DNA from: Nematostella vectensis
Taxonomy: Eukaryota > Cnidaria > Anthozoa > Actiniaria > Edwardsiidae
Direction of reading: 5' to 3'
DNA length: 60,000 nucleotides
Assembly (NCBI RefSeq): GCF_932526225.1
Contig: NC_064034.1
Span: forward strand, 15,142,887-15,202,886
Each line of letters opens with the position of its first letter. The stretch's first letter is position 1. Positions 24,501-34,230 of the stretch are shown one piece after another. Under the pieces are notes generated by a model, which worked only from the letters and a program-made list of their open reading frames with translations, was not told the DNA's origin and did not search any database. The translations under genes and the position numbers were made by a program.

Positions 24501-26232
24501 GTATTGCATTCCTTGCATATCATGACATATATTGCATTACTTGCATATCATAACATGTATTGCATTACTTGCATATCATGACATGTATTGCATTCCTTTA
24601 ATATCGTGACATGTATTGCATTACTTGCATATCATGGCGTGTATTGCATTACTTGCATATCATGACGTGTATTGCATTACTTGCATATCATGACGTGTAT
24701 TGCATTACTTGCATATCATGACGTGTATTGCATTACTTGCATATCATAACATGTATTGCATTACTTGCATATCATAACATGTATTGCATTACTTGCATGT
24801 CGTAACATGTATTGCATTACTAGCATATCGTGACATGTATTGCATTACTTGCATATCATGACGTGTATTGCATTACTTGCATATCATGACGTGTATTGCA
24901 TTACTTGCATATCATGGCGTGTATTGCATTACATGCATATCATGACGTGTATTGCATTACTAGCATATCGTGGCGTGTATTTTGCATCACATTTTGCATC
25001 ACTTGACTCGTAATATTTGTGAAAAGTCCGCGGAGAAATAAAGTTGTTCTTCGAATGAAAACTCACAACATACTTTCAGTGTAAACATGGTTTGCTTTGC
25101 TAAAAAATATTTGCTAGAGCCATGGAAGAGTGCTGCAACAAACATGGCAAATCTCAACGTAGCGGTGATCTGACTTCTTTCTCCTCCTTTGGGAAAAACT
25201 CTTATTTAGTCTGTTTCTAAAACGTTTTCTGATTGGCTACTGAACCTCTATTCTGAAACATTGGGACGCGAAATTCGGCTCGTTTCAGCAGGGGTTGATG
25301 TGGAGCAAAACAAACTAGCGACACAGAAAGACCAGCGCAAGGGTAGACATTTTGTGGCGTATGCTGTATTGCGTTACTGACATACCGTGTTGATTGTGTT
25401 TTTGAAGGTGGAAGCCCTATCTAAAGTGACCAAGAGTGAACTGCTCAACTGTTTCGTCAGCTACGTTTCTGGTGGAGATCATTACTCTAAGCTTAGCGTC
25501 CAGGTTAATATCTAGCCAAGCACCTTTAGTTCGCTTACCAGATCAGTGCTGGTGTAAACGGTAGGGTCGGGGCAACTGTAGGGGTATGGCGAGGTGCTTT
25601 TGTAAACGGTAGAGGAGGGGTCGGGACAACTAGGGATATGGTGACGTGCTTTTGTAAACGGTAGGTTAGGGGTCGGGACAACTAGGGGTGTGGTGACGTG
25701 CTGTTGTAAACGGTAGGGGAGGGGTCGGGACATCTAGGGGTATTGTGACGTGCTGTTGTAAACGGTAGTGGGGGGAGGGGTCGGGATAACTAGGGGTATT
25801 GTGACGGGCTGTTGTAAACGGTAGGGGTGGGTCGAAGGAAATTGTTTGTGATTAACATGATATTGTTAACTTTAGGGGAAGAGAGTGTAATGTAGGTAGG
25901 GGTGGGGTAAAATGTTGATGTGAAAGGTAAAGGAATAGTATAGACGGTGATGGACGTTGACGGTGAGGGGTCAGGAGAACCGTAGGGATAGGGTAATCTT
26001 CTCACTTGTACTGAGCATTTTCTATATATATCAACAGATCGTTGGCTCAGGAGAGTCTGAGAACACTCTTCCCAGTCCCGACTCTACCATGGAGGTCGAC
26101 AATGGCCTGGGAGAGAAGGAGGAATGGGTACTGAGGCCTGTACCTGTGGAGGGAAAGGATTTCATTTCTATTACGAATATTGAGGAGTTCAAGCGATCCA
26201 GGCCGATATTTCCCGTGCTGAAGATCACGTGA
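21504..26232 (+). CDS. NRDC: Nardilysin-like M16 metalloprotease, C-terminal six exons (5' partial)
   Basis: Nardilysin is a zinc endopeptidase of the insulysin/M16 family that cleaves at dibasic sites and promotes ectodomain shedding. The exons seen are 21504-21556, 21893-21976, 22339-22429, 23977-24093, 25408-25503 and 26038-26232 (TGA stop). All introns are GT-AG and the phases join to one open frame of 211 codons. The first exon has EEPCFDILRTREQLG and the second continues YSVSCTCRNTFGVLGFSV, the conserved M16 block before the last half-domain. The third has VASRINAFIDEF, and the fourth EADRNWYEVLDQTYLFDR, which favours nardilysin over insulysin. The last exon ends RPIFPVLKIT. The catalytic HxxEH motif would be upstream, beyond the minisatellite intron, so activity cannot be judged. 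Introns carry several unrelated tandem repeats, but the exons show no breaks. Confidence 0.9.
22131..22162 (+). repeat. GGT repeat and G-run in nardilysin intron
   Basis: A (GGT)n tract passes into an uninterrupted G-run in the 362-bp intron between the second and third nardilysin exons. It is simple low-complexity DNA with G-quadruplex potential on the transcribed RNA. No other feature is visible in this intron or in the preceding 336-bp intron. Confidence 0.8.
22618..22775 (+). repeat. Degenerate 16-bp repeat patch, nardilysin intron
   Basis: Diverged copies of a 16-bp unit, CGTTCCCATGTTACCT or CATTTCCATGTTACCT, occupy the start of the 1547-bp intron after the exon ending at 22429. The same unit forms a longer, better preserved array at the 3' end of the same intron. 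Confidence 0.75.
23372..23523. mobile_element. Small inverted-repeat element (MITE-like) in nardilysin intron
   Basis: The ends are inverted: AAAGCCCCGTGTAAACTG at the left, and CAGTTTGCACGGGGCTTT at the right, with one mismatch over 18 bp. Inside is a perfect 17-bp stem, 23441-23457 against 23467-23483 (GACAAAGGAAATGTCAA), with a 9-base loop. About 150 bp, no coding capacity. A clear target duplication was not found, so the superfamily is left open. Confidence 0.65.
23640..23970 (+). repeat. 16-bp minisatellite ending at a nardilysin splice acceptor
   Basis: About 20 copies of a 16-bp unit alternate CGTTCCCATGTTACCT with CATTTCCATGTTACCT. The array runs to within a few bases of the acceptor GCCAAG of the exon starting at 23977. 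Because 16 is not divisible by three, all three + frames stay open and yield meaningless 16-residue repeats. Only the part after 23977 is coding. Confidence 0.9.
24168..24985 (+). repeat. 28-bp minisatellite, about 29 copies, nardilysin intron
   Basis: The unit is CGTGACATGTATTGCATTAC then TTGCATAT, 28 bp, repeated about 29 times with point variants (GACGTG/GACATG, ATCATG/ATCGTG). It fills most of the first two thirds of the 1314-bp intron between 24093 and 25408. A lone diverged copy, TATTGCGTTACTGACATACC, lies at about 25367-25387, just upstream of the next acceptor. Confidence 0.93.
25554..25840 (+). repeat. 52-bp minisatellite, about 5.5 copies, last nardilysin intron
   Basis: GTAAACGGTAG recurs at 25554, 25602, 25654, 25706, 25758 and 25814, with spacing 48, 52, 52, 52 and 56. 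Each unit also holds GGGGTCGGGACAACTAGGGG. The array begins about 50 bp after the donor of the exon ending at 25503. The strand is G-rich with repeated GGGG runs. Confidence 0.9.
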
Positions 26233-26233
26233 T

Positions 26234-26401
26234 GATAGCTATTTATTACTATTAACGCTACCCGATATTTGCTAACCTGAGCTACAAGTTGGGTGGAGAT
26301 AGCTATCTATTACTAGTAACGCTACCCGATATTTGCTAACCTGAGCTACAAGTTGGGTGGAGATAGCTATCTATTACTAGTAACGCTACCCGATATTTGC
26401 G
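26234..26401 (+). repeat. 64-bp tandem repeat starting at the nardilysin stop codon
   Basis: GATAGCTAT recurs at 26234, 26298 and 26362, giving 2.6 copies of a 64-bp unit that includes ACGCTACCCGATATTTGC and CTGAGCTACAAGTTGGGTGG. It starts 1 base after the TGA at 26230-26232, so it is presumably 3' UTR. No AATAAA poly(A) signal is obvious directly after it. Confidence 0.9.
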
Positions 26402-28760
26402 CTTTTGCACAAGCCTTTAGAGTTTAATCGGGCTGTATTTATTACTAGTTGTACTAAATGCGTCCCCCATGCGTGCTTATTTCAAGTTTTGGATTCTTTG
26501 TACACTCTGGAAAGCAGTTTGATTTTTTTCTATAAACCTTATTGAAACTATATTTCGCTGGATATCAGTGAAGGGATCTTCTGGAGCGAGAATTGCTCTT
26601 CCATCAAAGAGGCCACATAATTCAGGCTTTCCTCTCATCTTGTGTAAGGAGGAGAAGTCGAAATCCCTGTACAGGTTACAGCGGATATTTTTCTTTTTTA
26701 AACGAGGTTGACAAGGTTCCACAAAACATTTGACTGTTAAACCGGTCGTTTATTTACTGTAAACTAGATAATATTTTTAATATCTTGAATGCTTTCACAC
26801 ATCAAACTGTTTCAAAATATGTGTGTGTGTTAAATTTCCGGATATTAAAGTTCGCGTCAATTAAATTTCTGTTCTTTTTTTATTCTTTATCCGGTTCCTG
26901 AAAAGAATAACGGTGGTTGGCTCAGTTTAGCTTATTAGAAACGACGTCTAAAACTGCAAAAAAATCACAGCTGTTACTGCACTGTCAAAAAGCCACTGTA
27001 TTTTTAAAAGTTCGTAGTCCTCTAGTGGTACTTTATTCCACTTTCCAAAGATAGTGGTCACCACACCAGTTTTTTCGCATTGTGTAAATAAATTAATATA
27101 TTGGACTATGGTTCTGTGTATTCTGTACTTGCCTGACACTGCTTAACCCGGATGGAAAGCTAATTATCGAGAATTGGTGTATGAAGAAACCTCACATTTT
27201 CACCAGGCACGACAGGCCTGTTTCGAGACAGTTTTATTTGTCTCTCTTCAGGTGCAATTGTACAAGGAGAGCTCGCCTATTTATGTTGACTTAACAAGAA
27301 TTTTCGTACATGGCAGCTTGCGAGTTCATTACGTTTGTTTAATGAGCATTCACTTGAACGGCATAATATAAAATATTTATCTGTTATGCAAAGGTTGCAC
27401 CTTTTGGATCTACTGTCGTACGCGGGGCACGTTCCAGGACGCTCCAGTTGATTGAGTAGATTTTTTTAACTGCCGTTGCGTGTTTATTTCCTTCGTTGTT
27501 GAAAGACGCGGTGTGGTTGTTGTACCTGGTTTTAAAACTAAAAGCGGTGAGTCCCACATACGTGGCAATGTTACCTTCGCTAGTTAATTTAGCTTGGTAT
27601 TCAACGCTTTTTGTGAGGCTCTGGCCGTTAAGCGGGCATTGATCTTATTTTCTGCAATTGCAGAATTGTTCCACAGGTAGCCCAAGCTCTTTATTTGTCC
27701 CAAATGATATTTACGATAAACATAGGACAAAAAATAAATTAGTGAAAAATAAAAAATAAAATGTTGTGTTTATGTTAAATTTTTGCGTGTTCTTTCGCCG
27801 TATTAAAGCGCCTTTTTCAAGATTCGATATTCACGATTTGAACTTTTACCAGAACGAAGGGAAAGGTAGGAAAGTAATTTTGCACATACCTCACGGCCTC
27901 ACGTTCCGTCCTCAAAAACGCACCTCCTCCCGCTCAATCGCGCTCAAATCACGGCGACACCCTCACAGATAGTTGGAGTCCAACCAGCCCAAACCTCAGC
28001 GCCACACTATTTTCCATTGCAGAGGAATCCGGCAGAGTATTCGTCTTTTTGTCGTCGTAACATGCTTGCCAACAATGAATTTGGCAACCGTCAAAATTGC
28101 CTCGTCCCAAACAGCATTCTAACAAGCTTTGACCTTGTGAAGAATATATCAAGGATGTAACAGCATTCCAACGATTTAGATGCCATACTGTAGTTTTCTT
28201 GTACTGCAACTGATATTATTCAAAAGAATGTGTTTAAATTAAACTCTACAAATAAACCTCTATGACATGCATTACGTATTGGTGCACCCACCCTTTGGCC
28301 TTTTTTAGAAACCCTGGATCCACCCATACAGGCTACTAAAAAATGAATGCAATGGAGGCACACCCTAAATTACTGAAAGTGCTTAATTCTAATTTCAAAC
28401 CATACCATGATCATTGACCTATGTTGGGGGTAGAGAGGAATAAATATACGAATAAACAAAAAGTCAATGGGGAGTGAAAAAGGGAGAAATGTGACTCTAT
28501 TTGAAAAAATGCGACAATCTATACTATTTATATATAATACGCTAAGGAATGGACTGTTGTCCACCTCTTACAAAAAAAAAACGGCTGAGCTAGAAAACTC
28601 CGAAACCACGCCATTTCCACACATTTCCAGAGAAGAGGTGTGCAAAATGGTTTTTATTTCATAAGATTATACCGGATGGAAAAGTTCTAATTCACGCGTT
28701 TTTGTAAGCGAGAGGATCACACTCGAAGGCGCCATTTTCAAGATTTCACAGAAGCACAAC
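26402..28760. other. Intergenic, AT-rich, no recognised gene
   Basis: Between the end of nardilysin and the virus-like element I see AT-rich DNA with short chance reading frames, a short GT run at about 26820, and no convincing start-to-stop gene. The exception is one candidate exon on the - strand, listed separately. Confidence 0.5.
27967..28203 (-). CDS. Candidate internal exon of unknown gene
   Basis: On the - strand, a 79-codon open stretch is bounded by an acceptor-like ATATCAGTTGCAG and a donor CT|GTGAGG. It is exactly 237 nt, so it would be a phase 0-0 exon. It opens YKKTTVWHLNRW and includes ECCLGRGNFDGC and HCWQAC. The composition looks like protein rather than AT-rich noise. I do not recognise it, and no partner exons were identified. 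A chance open frame remains quite possible. Confidence 0.25.
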
Positions 28761-28770
28761 AATAATGCAG

Positions 28771-29180
28771 CGGGACTGGGGCCTGCGCGCGCGCATAGAA
28801 ACGAGGGGGACCCGCGCCCCACCGCCCGTTTTCCATGGCCGGGCGGGGTCCGGGTGCGCTTCGCGCGGCAATTGCCAGCGCCTAGCGCTCGTCGGGCGGG
28901 GTCCGGGTCGGCGGAGCAGAGGTCGGGTAGGGGACTTGCGCGCGCGCATAGAAATGGGGATAACCCGCGCCCCCCAGCCCGTTCCCCACGGCCGGGCGGG
29001 GTCCGGGTGCGCTTCGCGCAAAAGAGATCGGCAACGTCGGGCGGGGGCTTGCGCGCGCGCATAGAAATGGGGATAACCCATACCCCGCCGCGCCCCCCAG
29101 CCCATTCTCCGTTTGCCCAGCACTTCGCGCGGCATGCCCAACGCCAGCGCTTCGCGCGGTATACCGTCTGGGGGCCTCGT
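28771..29180 (+). repeat. GC-rich tandem repeat block at left end of the element
   Basis: Three related GC-rich units start near 28779, 28925 and 29046. Each has GCGCGCGCATAGAAA followed by GGGGATAACCC-type sequence, then CCGGGCGGGGTCCGGGTGCG and CTTCGCGC. The contrast with the flanking AT-rich DNA is sharp. The block sits just outside the left inverted repeat and has no counterpart at the right. The sequence GGGACTG at its outer edge faces CAGTCCC at 39873-39879, so it may be the true left terminus. Open frames here are GC artefacts. Confidence 0.75.
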
Positions 29181-29184
29181 GGGA

Positions 29185-29338
29185 GAGGATTTGCTTTTTA
29201 GCTCTCTAAAAAAGCGCCTCGCTTTAGGCGAGCCGCGCAAAGCGCTGGGGGTGGCTGGCCCCCCTTGTGTGTTCACACACACAACATGTGGAAACCTTGC
29301 AATTAGACCCCCGTCTGTCCTGTAGTATACCGAGCATT
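29185..29338 (+). repeat. Left terminal inverted repeat
   Basis: From GAGGATTTGCTTTTTAGCTC to TATACCGAGCATT, matching the reverse complement of 39711-39865 with about six differences and one indel. It contains the hairpin TTGTGTGTTCACACACACAA and the palindrome-rich GCGCCTCGCTTTAGGCGAG. Confidence 0.93.
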
Positions 29339-29425
29339 GGGTTGGGCCGCCACCTTACGGAGCGCGGAATGACCGTTTTTCGGCCTTAAAGTCAAAGCCG
29401 CTGGCGTGGCGTTTAAACCTGAGCT

Positions 29426-30074
29426 TTACTCGAACACCTCGCTCCCGAACTCCTCGCGAATTTCTTGCAGTCTCTTTTTCATCTTTTCGCGTGTCTCCAG
29501 GGGGGGCCCTTTCTTGCTTTTTTTCTCACGCGATGCGAGGCCGTGTCGAGCTTTGATAGCGGCCTTGAGCGCGTAGTATCTCTCTTGTTCCCGAAGTATT
29601 AGCCGAAACTCTTCGTCTGAGACATGCCCGTCTTGCAGAGCGTTAGAGACCAGCTCGCTGATCGAGTTTTTCTTACTCTCCGCTAAAACCATAGTGTCTT
29701 CGTGTTTAGCCCCTAGAGACTATCCCTGCGCCTACGCCCACGACACCGACCAGCCCAGCGACCCCTGCCAGCGAACCGCCGACCAGAACCCCTATCCCAC
29801 TCAAGGAGACCTATACGCCGGCGCTGGAAAGCGCCCCTGCAGCGATGCCGGATGCCACAGACAGAGCATGGGTAACGGCAAAGGCGCGCTTAAACTTTTT
29901 CCGCACCTGTCGATGATGCGTTATCTCGTTGTCTAGAACCGCCTGAGTTTCACATATTTTCTGGAGTCGGAAGCTTTGCACGTCGCCGCCGACGCCCTGC
30001 GTCATGTGCGTTTGCGGGCAAACACTGGGAAGCGAGGGGTATATGGCACCACCGCTAACGTCGCTGTTTGCCAT
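29426..30074 (-). pseudogene. Membrane protein gene of the element, broken
   Basis: Read from 30074 downward, an 87-codon frame starts MANSDV, contains ICETQAVLDNEITHHR, and ends in ALSSAGV at an in-frame TAG (29811-29813). The same frame continues past the stop with a Gly/Val/Ala-rich hydrophobic stretch, likely a membrane segment. A frameshift near 29700-29710 then leads into a second open frame (29692-29426) with SISELVSNALQDGHVSDEEF and a basic C-terminus. Such two-part proteins are common companions of cnidarian virus-like elements in my experience, but the function is unknown. One stop and one frameshift make this a pseudogene here. Confidence 0.65.
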
Positions 30075-30090
30075 GTTTGTTACGTCGGAG

Positions 30091-30506
30091 CTAGGTTAGC
30101 TCTAATACAAGGCGAACGGGCTTGCCCTTAAAGTCCACCCGTCTACCGTAGTTATCCCTTACCCATATTTGGATACTCGAGACGAACTCAGAGGAAGTTG
30201 CTGCGACGCAAACGGGGATGTCGGGTCCATAGACGACTTTTTCGTGCAGTCTCCCGCGGGTTTCTAGGCAAGCGAGAACGTTTGAAGGCCCGCCTAAGGA
30301 GAGGCATTGCGTGCGATCTACGATATGCAGCAGATGTAGAGGGCCTATATTTTCGGCAAAGCCACCTTAAGTGGGGGTCCCCCCAAGGGCGGTGCGAGGC
30401 CCCGCACCCCCAACTGATCGTCTTTAGCCTCTAGACCAAATAGTGCGCAAAGCTCGGAATTCAGGAACGCAAAGCCATTGGACATATACTCCCGCTCGAG
30501 ATTATA
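30091..30506 (-). pseudogene. C-terminal remnant of a likely minor capsid protein
   Basis: A - strand open stretch from 30506 contains YMSNGFAFLNSELCALFGLE and reaches a TAG at 30345-30347. After a frameshift at 30320-30345 it continues in another frame with LSLGGPSNVLACLE, VAATSSEFVSS and the ending IQIWVRDNYGRRVDFKGKP, stopping at 30091-30093. The ending, a loop-rich beta segment with RDxxGRxVDF, resembles the C-terminus of minor-capsid-like proteins of Polinton-type elements; that call is an inference. The N-terminal two thirds are missing, probably deleted: upstream there is a TAA and then the divergent + strand gene. It lies 17 bp from the next - strand gene, as if in one transcription unit. 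Confidence 0.5.
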
Positions 30507-30628
30507 TTAGCTGTTAAACAGCGAGCACTGCCGGAGCGCCAAGAAGCGTGGGCGCCTTTGGTTAGCACAGTATGTAGGACCACCATTGTGTTGAACACAG
30601 CCCGCCTTCGTGTTTAATAGGACTGAGG
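30507..30628. promoter_or_regulatory. Divergent intergenic region with two palindromes
   Basis: This gap separates a - strand and a + strand gene of the element. It contains GCTGTTAAACAGC (30510-30522, arms of 6 around one base) and TGTGTTGAACACA (30597-30609, arms of 6 around one base). Placement between divergent genes suggests operator or promoter elements; function is inferred only. Confidence 0.4.
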
Positions 30629-32133
30629 ATGGATTGGGACGGCTGGCGGATGCTGAACGAGGAGGCGAAAGAGGCGGAAGAGACGAAAAAGGCGGCAACT
30701 GCGGCGGGAGCCGTTATAGCCGAACATATCAAACACGCTATAGCCGAAGAAATCAAACACGCAAAATCCGGTTTCCCTAGGTCTCTGACCCTCGCGCAAA
30801 AGCTGCTGTACGCCGTGCCCGCGACCCCAGTGGAGAGCACGGCCTCAGACATCACCCCACTACTCACGCAGCTAGAGATACACGTGGCTGAGGACAAATC
30901 ATTCACGACTAGGGTCCGAAACATATTCAAAGAGACAGTAGTCACGCACAAGTCCGCAAAGGAGTCTCGCCGGTGGCTATCGGAGCCTTCCTATGGGTAC
31001 TGGCCACAGCAACTCAACTTTGCGATCTGGTGCGCAACCGCCGGATGCGGGGTGTCCCTAACCGACCCCGCTTTCGCCACGCTCCCCTCTGTCATCAGGG
31101 GATTTCTAAGGTTTCACGTCTACTTTACCACGCCCAGGATACTCTACGAGCTCGGCGCCCCCCTGCCTGGCGACAGCCCGTTAACGCAAAAAGATAACCC
31201 CTACAAGAAAGCCGCTTTCGAGTGTCTATGCATAGAGTTCGGTCTGCCGCGTAAGCCGGACATCCGATGGAAAGGCGGGCGGAACCACGGGCTATGCAAT
31301 GTGTTTGTGTTCTACCCGGGGGAGGGGTATCGCAACGTGCACGTGATCCGTGGCTACGACACGTCGGCGGACGAGTACCCGAGCCACCTCAATCTGTTTA
31401 GCGACGAAGGTGGGACGTACAATAGTGGGAAGCAGGTGGGTTTCATACGCAACGACGACCACGGGGGGGGGGGGGGGGGGGGGCAGATTAGCTGGTTTGC
31501 GCCTCCCAAAGGTGAGGGGCTGACAAAAGCAGGGCTATGAAGACTCGATCGCTCGGTCGAGGCGTTCGTCTACGCAGTGCTTGGAGCGCAGGTGAACGTC
31601 CGTTCCTCCATCGCGGGGGCCGGTGGGCCGGCCATGGAGGCGCAGGCAGAGCTGCTTGAAGACGCGATCATAGAAAACGACATCGCTCAAAGCGTGCTAA
31701 GGTACCAGTTAGAGGTGCAGGAGGCCAAGGTGAGACTGAGTTTTGCGGTCGCACAAGGAGTGTAGCTGATGCCGAGCGATCTGGTGATAAACACGCAAAG
31801 CGTCGTCGGCTACAACAATAAACTGCAGAAAGCCACAGACTCCATGACGCTCGGCGAAAACGCGATCAACACCGAGACAAAGCCAGTCGGTGCTCATAAC
31901 ATGGCCGGTGTGCATCCTAGGTTGCAACACGTGACTGATCCAAGAATCGTTGCGAGGTGCGAAGCAAGGGTTTCGCACCTGCGAAAGTGCACGCAGAGGG
32001 CGCGGCGCCTGCCCCCTCTCCACGTATGCGCAGCATGACATCGCCCGTACCGGGCGAAAAGAATGGCCACACCGCCCTCAAGGCGTGGTTGTCGGCACTC
32101 GCGGTGGCCGCGGCGTATTACTTGTTCCGATGA
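30629..32133 (+). pseudogene. Large conserved element protein of unknown role, possibly virion-associated
   Basis: The first frame, from ATG 30629, has an Ala/Glu/Lys-rich helical N-terminus (EEAKEAEETKKAATAA) and then a globular region with WPQQLNFAIWCATAGCGVS and FSDEGGTYNSG. It reaches TGA at 31538-31540. The same frame continues to TAG at 31763-31765, with AFVYAVLGAQVNV, and then goes on with LMPSDLVINTQSVVGYNNKL. One more frameshift, about 31900-31960, leads to a C-terminal membrane-like helix (LKAWLSALAVAAAYYLF) and TGA at 32131-32133. So this is one gene of about 500 codons with two in-frame stops and one frameshift. I recognise it as a frequent neighbour of capsid genes in cnidarian virus-like elements. 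Its role is unknown, and virion membrane anchoring is only a guess. Confidence 0.65.
31463..31483 (+). repeat. G21 homopolymer within the gene
   Basis: Twenty-one consecutive G residues encode seven glycines in a row. The length is a multiple of three, so the frame is kept. This is a slippage-prone site and also error-prone in sequencing. Confidence 0.85.
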
Positions 32134-32904
32134 TTGCTTTGCATTCGACGAACCAAGAACGCGGCTCGCCTAGCTTTTTTCCGATAGCCTTAAGCCCGTT
32201 TCCGACCCCTCTGGCCACGGAGGAGAGCGACTTGCCGAGCGACGTCACAATGGCCGCGATCGTCGTCGCTACGGCCAACCCGATAGCGGTGACGGTAAAG
32301 CCGTACTTTTTGAAGATGGCTTTGATGCGCTCTCTGAGCGGCTTTTGGTTCTCGAGCTCTCGGTTTTCGCGTTCTAGTTCGTCGATCTCGGATAGCCTTG
32401 TTGCGCTCACGGGCCTCTTGGCGGCGACTCTATGACGTGTTAGGGTCGTCGATGGTCTCCCTGTCTGTGGTTACCAGCCCTTGCAGCTATTGGATTCGTT
32501 CTGTGTTCTCCTGGATGACCGCGTCTATCTCTGCCACAGACCCCATCGCCAGCTTGAAGCCTTTCAGCTTCGCAACGTCCGGTCGAACGCTCCCGTTCTC
32601 ATTGAACAGCTGTCTTGGTTTAGTTCAACCTCCTTTGTCGAGGTTACGAAGCTGTATTAGCGTCTTTCCCCTCCGGTCTGACTGGAACCGTATCAAATTC
32701 TCGTTAAGGTCTGGGTATTTCTCCCTCTGTGGCGAACAAGGTTTCAACGATCGTTTGCGTCCGGGCCCCCCGCGATGACGTGCTCGTCATTGGGATCGAC
32801 TTCCCATCGTCGGGGTCAAACAGGATGAGAAGCGTCTCGTCGTCCCTGTCTTCGGCGGACGCACCAGGCAGGGTACCGTCAATGTCAACGTCAACATCAT
32901 CCAT
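32078..32904 (-). pseudogene. Coiled-coil/membrane protein gene of the element, broken
   Basis: From ATG 32904 the first 66 codons (MDDVDVDIDGTLPG) are acidic and end at 32704. After frameshifts the gene resumes as a 110-codon frame ending at 32078. That part has a charged coiled-coil-like piece (SEIDELERENRELENQ), the basic RERIKAIFKKYG, and a membrane helix (TAIGLAVATTIAAIVTSL). A Gly/Lys-rich segment, VARGVGNGLKAIGKKLG, follows and ends near 32168. Beyond that the residues are simply antisense to the tail of the convergent + strand gene, so the natural C-terminus is lost. Family members usually continue with further hydrophobic helices. Function unknown; a structural or membrane role is plausible. 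Confidence 0.6.
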
Positions 32905-33042
32905 GATGCGTACGCATAGCGCATGCTACGCTATATTAGACATGTCTAACAGACCGCACCATAGTCACGTGACTTCGTACTACTAGGACTGTCAGTCAGC
33001 GATAAACCTGACCCCCAACGAACACACAGAACTCCTCTGGGG
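32905..33042. promoter_or_regulatory. Divergent promoter region with three perfect palindromes
   Basis: Three perfect palindromes lie within 70 bp between the - strand gene and the + strand capsid gene: ATGCGTACGCAT (32906-32917, one base upstream of the - strand start codon), TTAGACATGTCTAA (32936-32949) and AGTCACGTGACT (32963-32974, with a CACGTG E-box core). Sites for dimeric regulators of both genes would explain this; function is inferred. Confidence 0.5.
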
Positions 33043-34223
33043 TTGAAAGCGGAGAGAACTGTTCACCGGGTCACTCTCAACCCGTCGACGGCTTCCCCCG
33101 GCGAGACGCTTTATGTGGCGGTGCCAAAGCTATCGGAAGGCGTCACTCTCGTGCCCGGCTCCTTGAGGGTCGGTTTCGATCTCTCCATCTCAGGCCAAGC
33201 AAATAATACCGTCGTGAACAACGTCGGCCGAAGTCTCGTGAGCCGCCTGAAAATCACGTTTGCAGGAGAAACACTCCAGGACACCAACCGCTACGTCTTC
33301 ATGTCTTCAAGACGTATGAGGAGCTTTACCTGTCCAAGGTCGAGAGAGAGGACCGCCTGGGCATACAGGGCATACAGTCAGAAAACATGCGCAAGCTTCG
33401 CTCCAAGGCTGGCGATAGAGCGACCAGTAACGCCAAGGAGAACGCTCTAAACGCCGCCCACGGGGCGAAGTACACCATCCCGCTAGACCATTCTCTGCTT
33501 ACGGACCACGGCGTACTGTACCGAAGGGCGCTCTCCGAGGCGCTGCTCTTCGAGATCACGCTCGCAACGGTTGACCAGGTAGTAGTCGGAAGCGATGCTA
33601 CCAAATTATCCTACGGCATCAAAAATCTAGAGCTGGAATACGAAAGCCTGAGGGACGACAACCTCGCCCGGTCTGCAGCCGCCGCCTACCAAAACGGCAC
33701 AACGTTCTTCTACGAGCAAGTGAACCTCCACAAGACCTTCATGATTAGCAAAGGGACGGACAGCATAATCTACGAGAGTGTCAACCTGCCGCGAAGGTCT
33801 ATGAGTGGTCTGTTGCTCCTCTTTGTGGAGCCATACACGGCAGGGGCTCGCGACTCTGAGAAGTTAGTGTACCCCGACATCAAAAGCGTTCACGTTACAA
33901 TCGACGGCATGCCAAACAAGGTCTTCAGCCAGGGACTACGCCCCACGGATTTCTGGAGGGAGGCGAAAAGGCGGTTCGTCGGTGGTAGAGGAGCGCCTAG
34001 TGTCAGCCCCGAGTCGTTCTATGGCGATAACAAGTTTGCTCTGTGGATCGAACTTCGAACGACGGACGACAGTGCTATCCATGGGGGCGGTCTCCGATTG
34101 GTCAATACCCGCGACGGTGTGCATCTCGTGATAAAACGCACGGCAAGCGGCACGGGTACTGTAAACTGTCACGTGTTTGTGGTGGCCGACGCCCAAATGA
34201 ACCTTACATACAATACAATATAA
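33043..34223 (+). pseudogene. Likely major capsid protein (jelly-roll type), frameshifted
   Basis: About 390 codons. The 5' part (from about 33043) has STASPGETLYVAVPKL, SEGVTLVPGSLRVGFDL and NNVGRSLVSRLKITFAGETL. A frameshift at about 33300-33312, inside GTCTTCATGTCTTCAAG where GTCTTCA is duplicated, moves to the frame that runs to the TAA at 34221-34223. That frame has HGVLYRRALSEALLFEI, RRSMSGLLLLFVEPY, KFALWIELR and CHVFVVADAQMNL. Beta-rich sequence, length close to compact double jelly-roll capsid proteins, and position just before the packaging ATPase support a capsid role. The structural class is an inference. No in-frame ATG exists at the 5' end, so the start is lost or shifted. The ATPase ATG follows 8 bases after the stop. 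Confidence 0.6.
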
Positions 34224-34230
34224 TACAATA

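Noticed and set aside
28667-29325. Arg/Pro/Gly-rich open frames on both strands of the GC-rich block
   Set aside because: They are a product of high GC and internal triplication; no conserved features.
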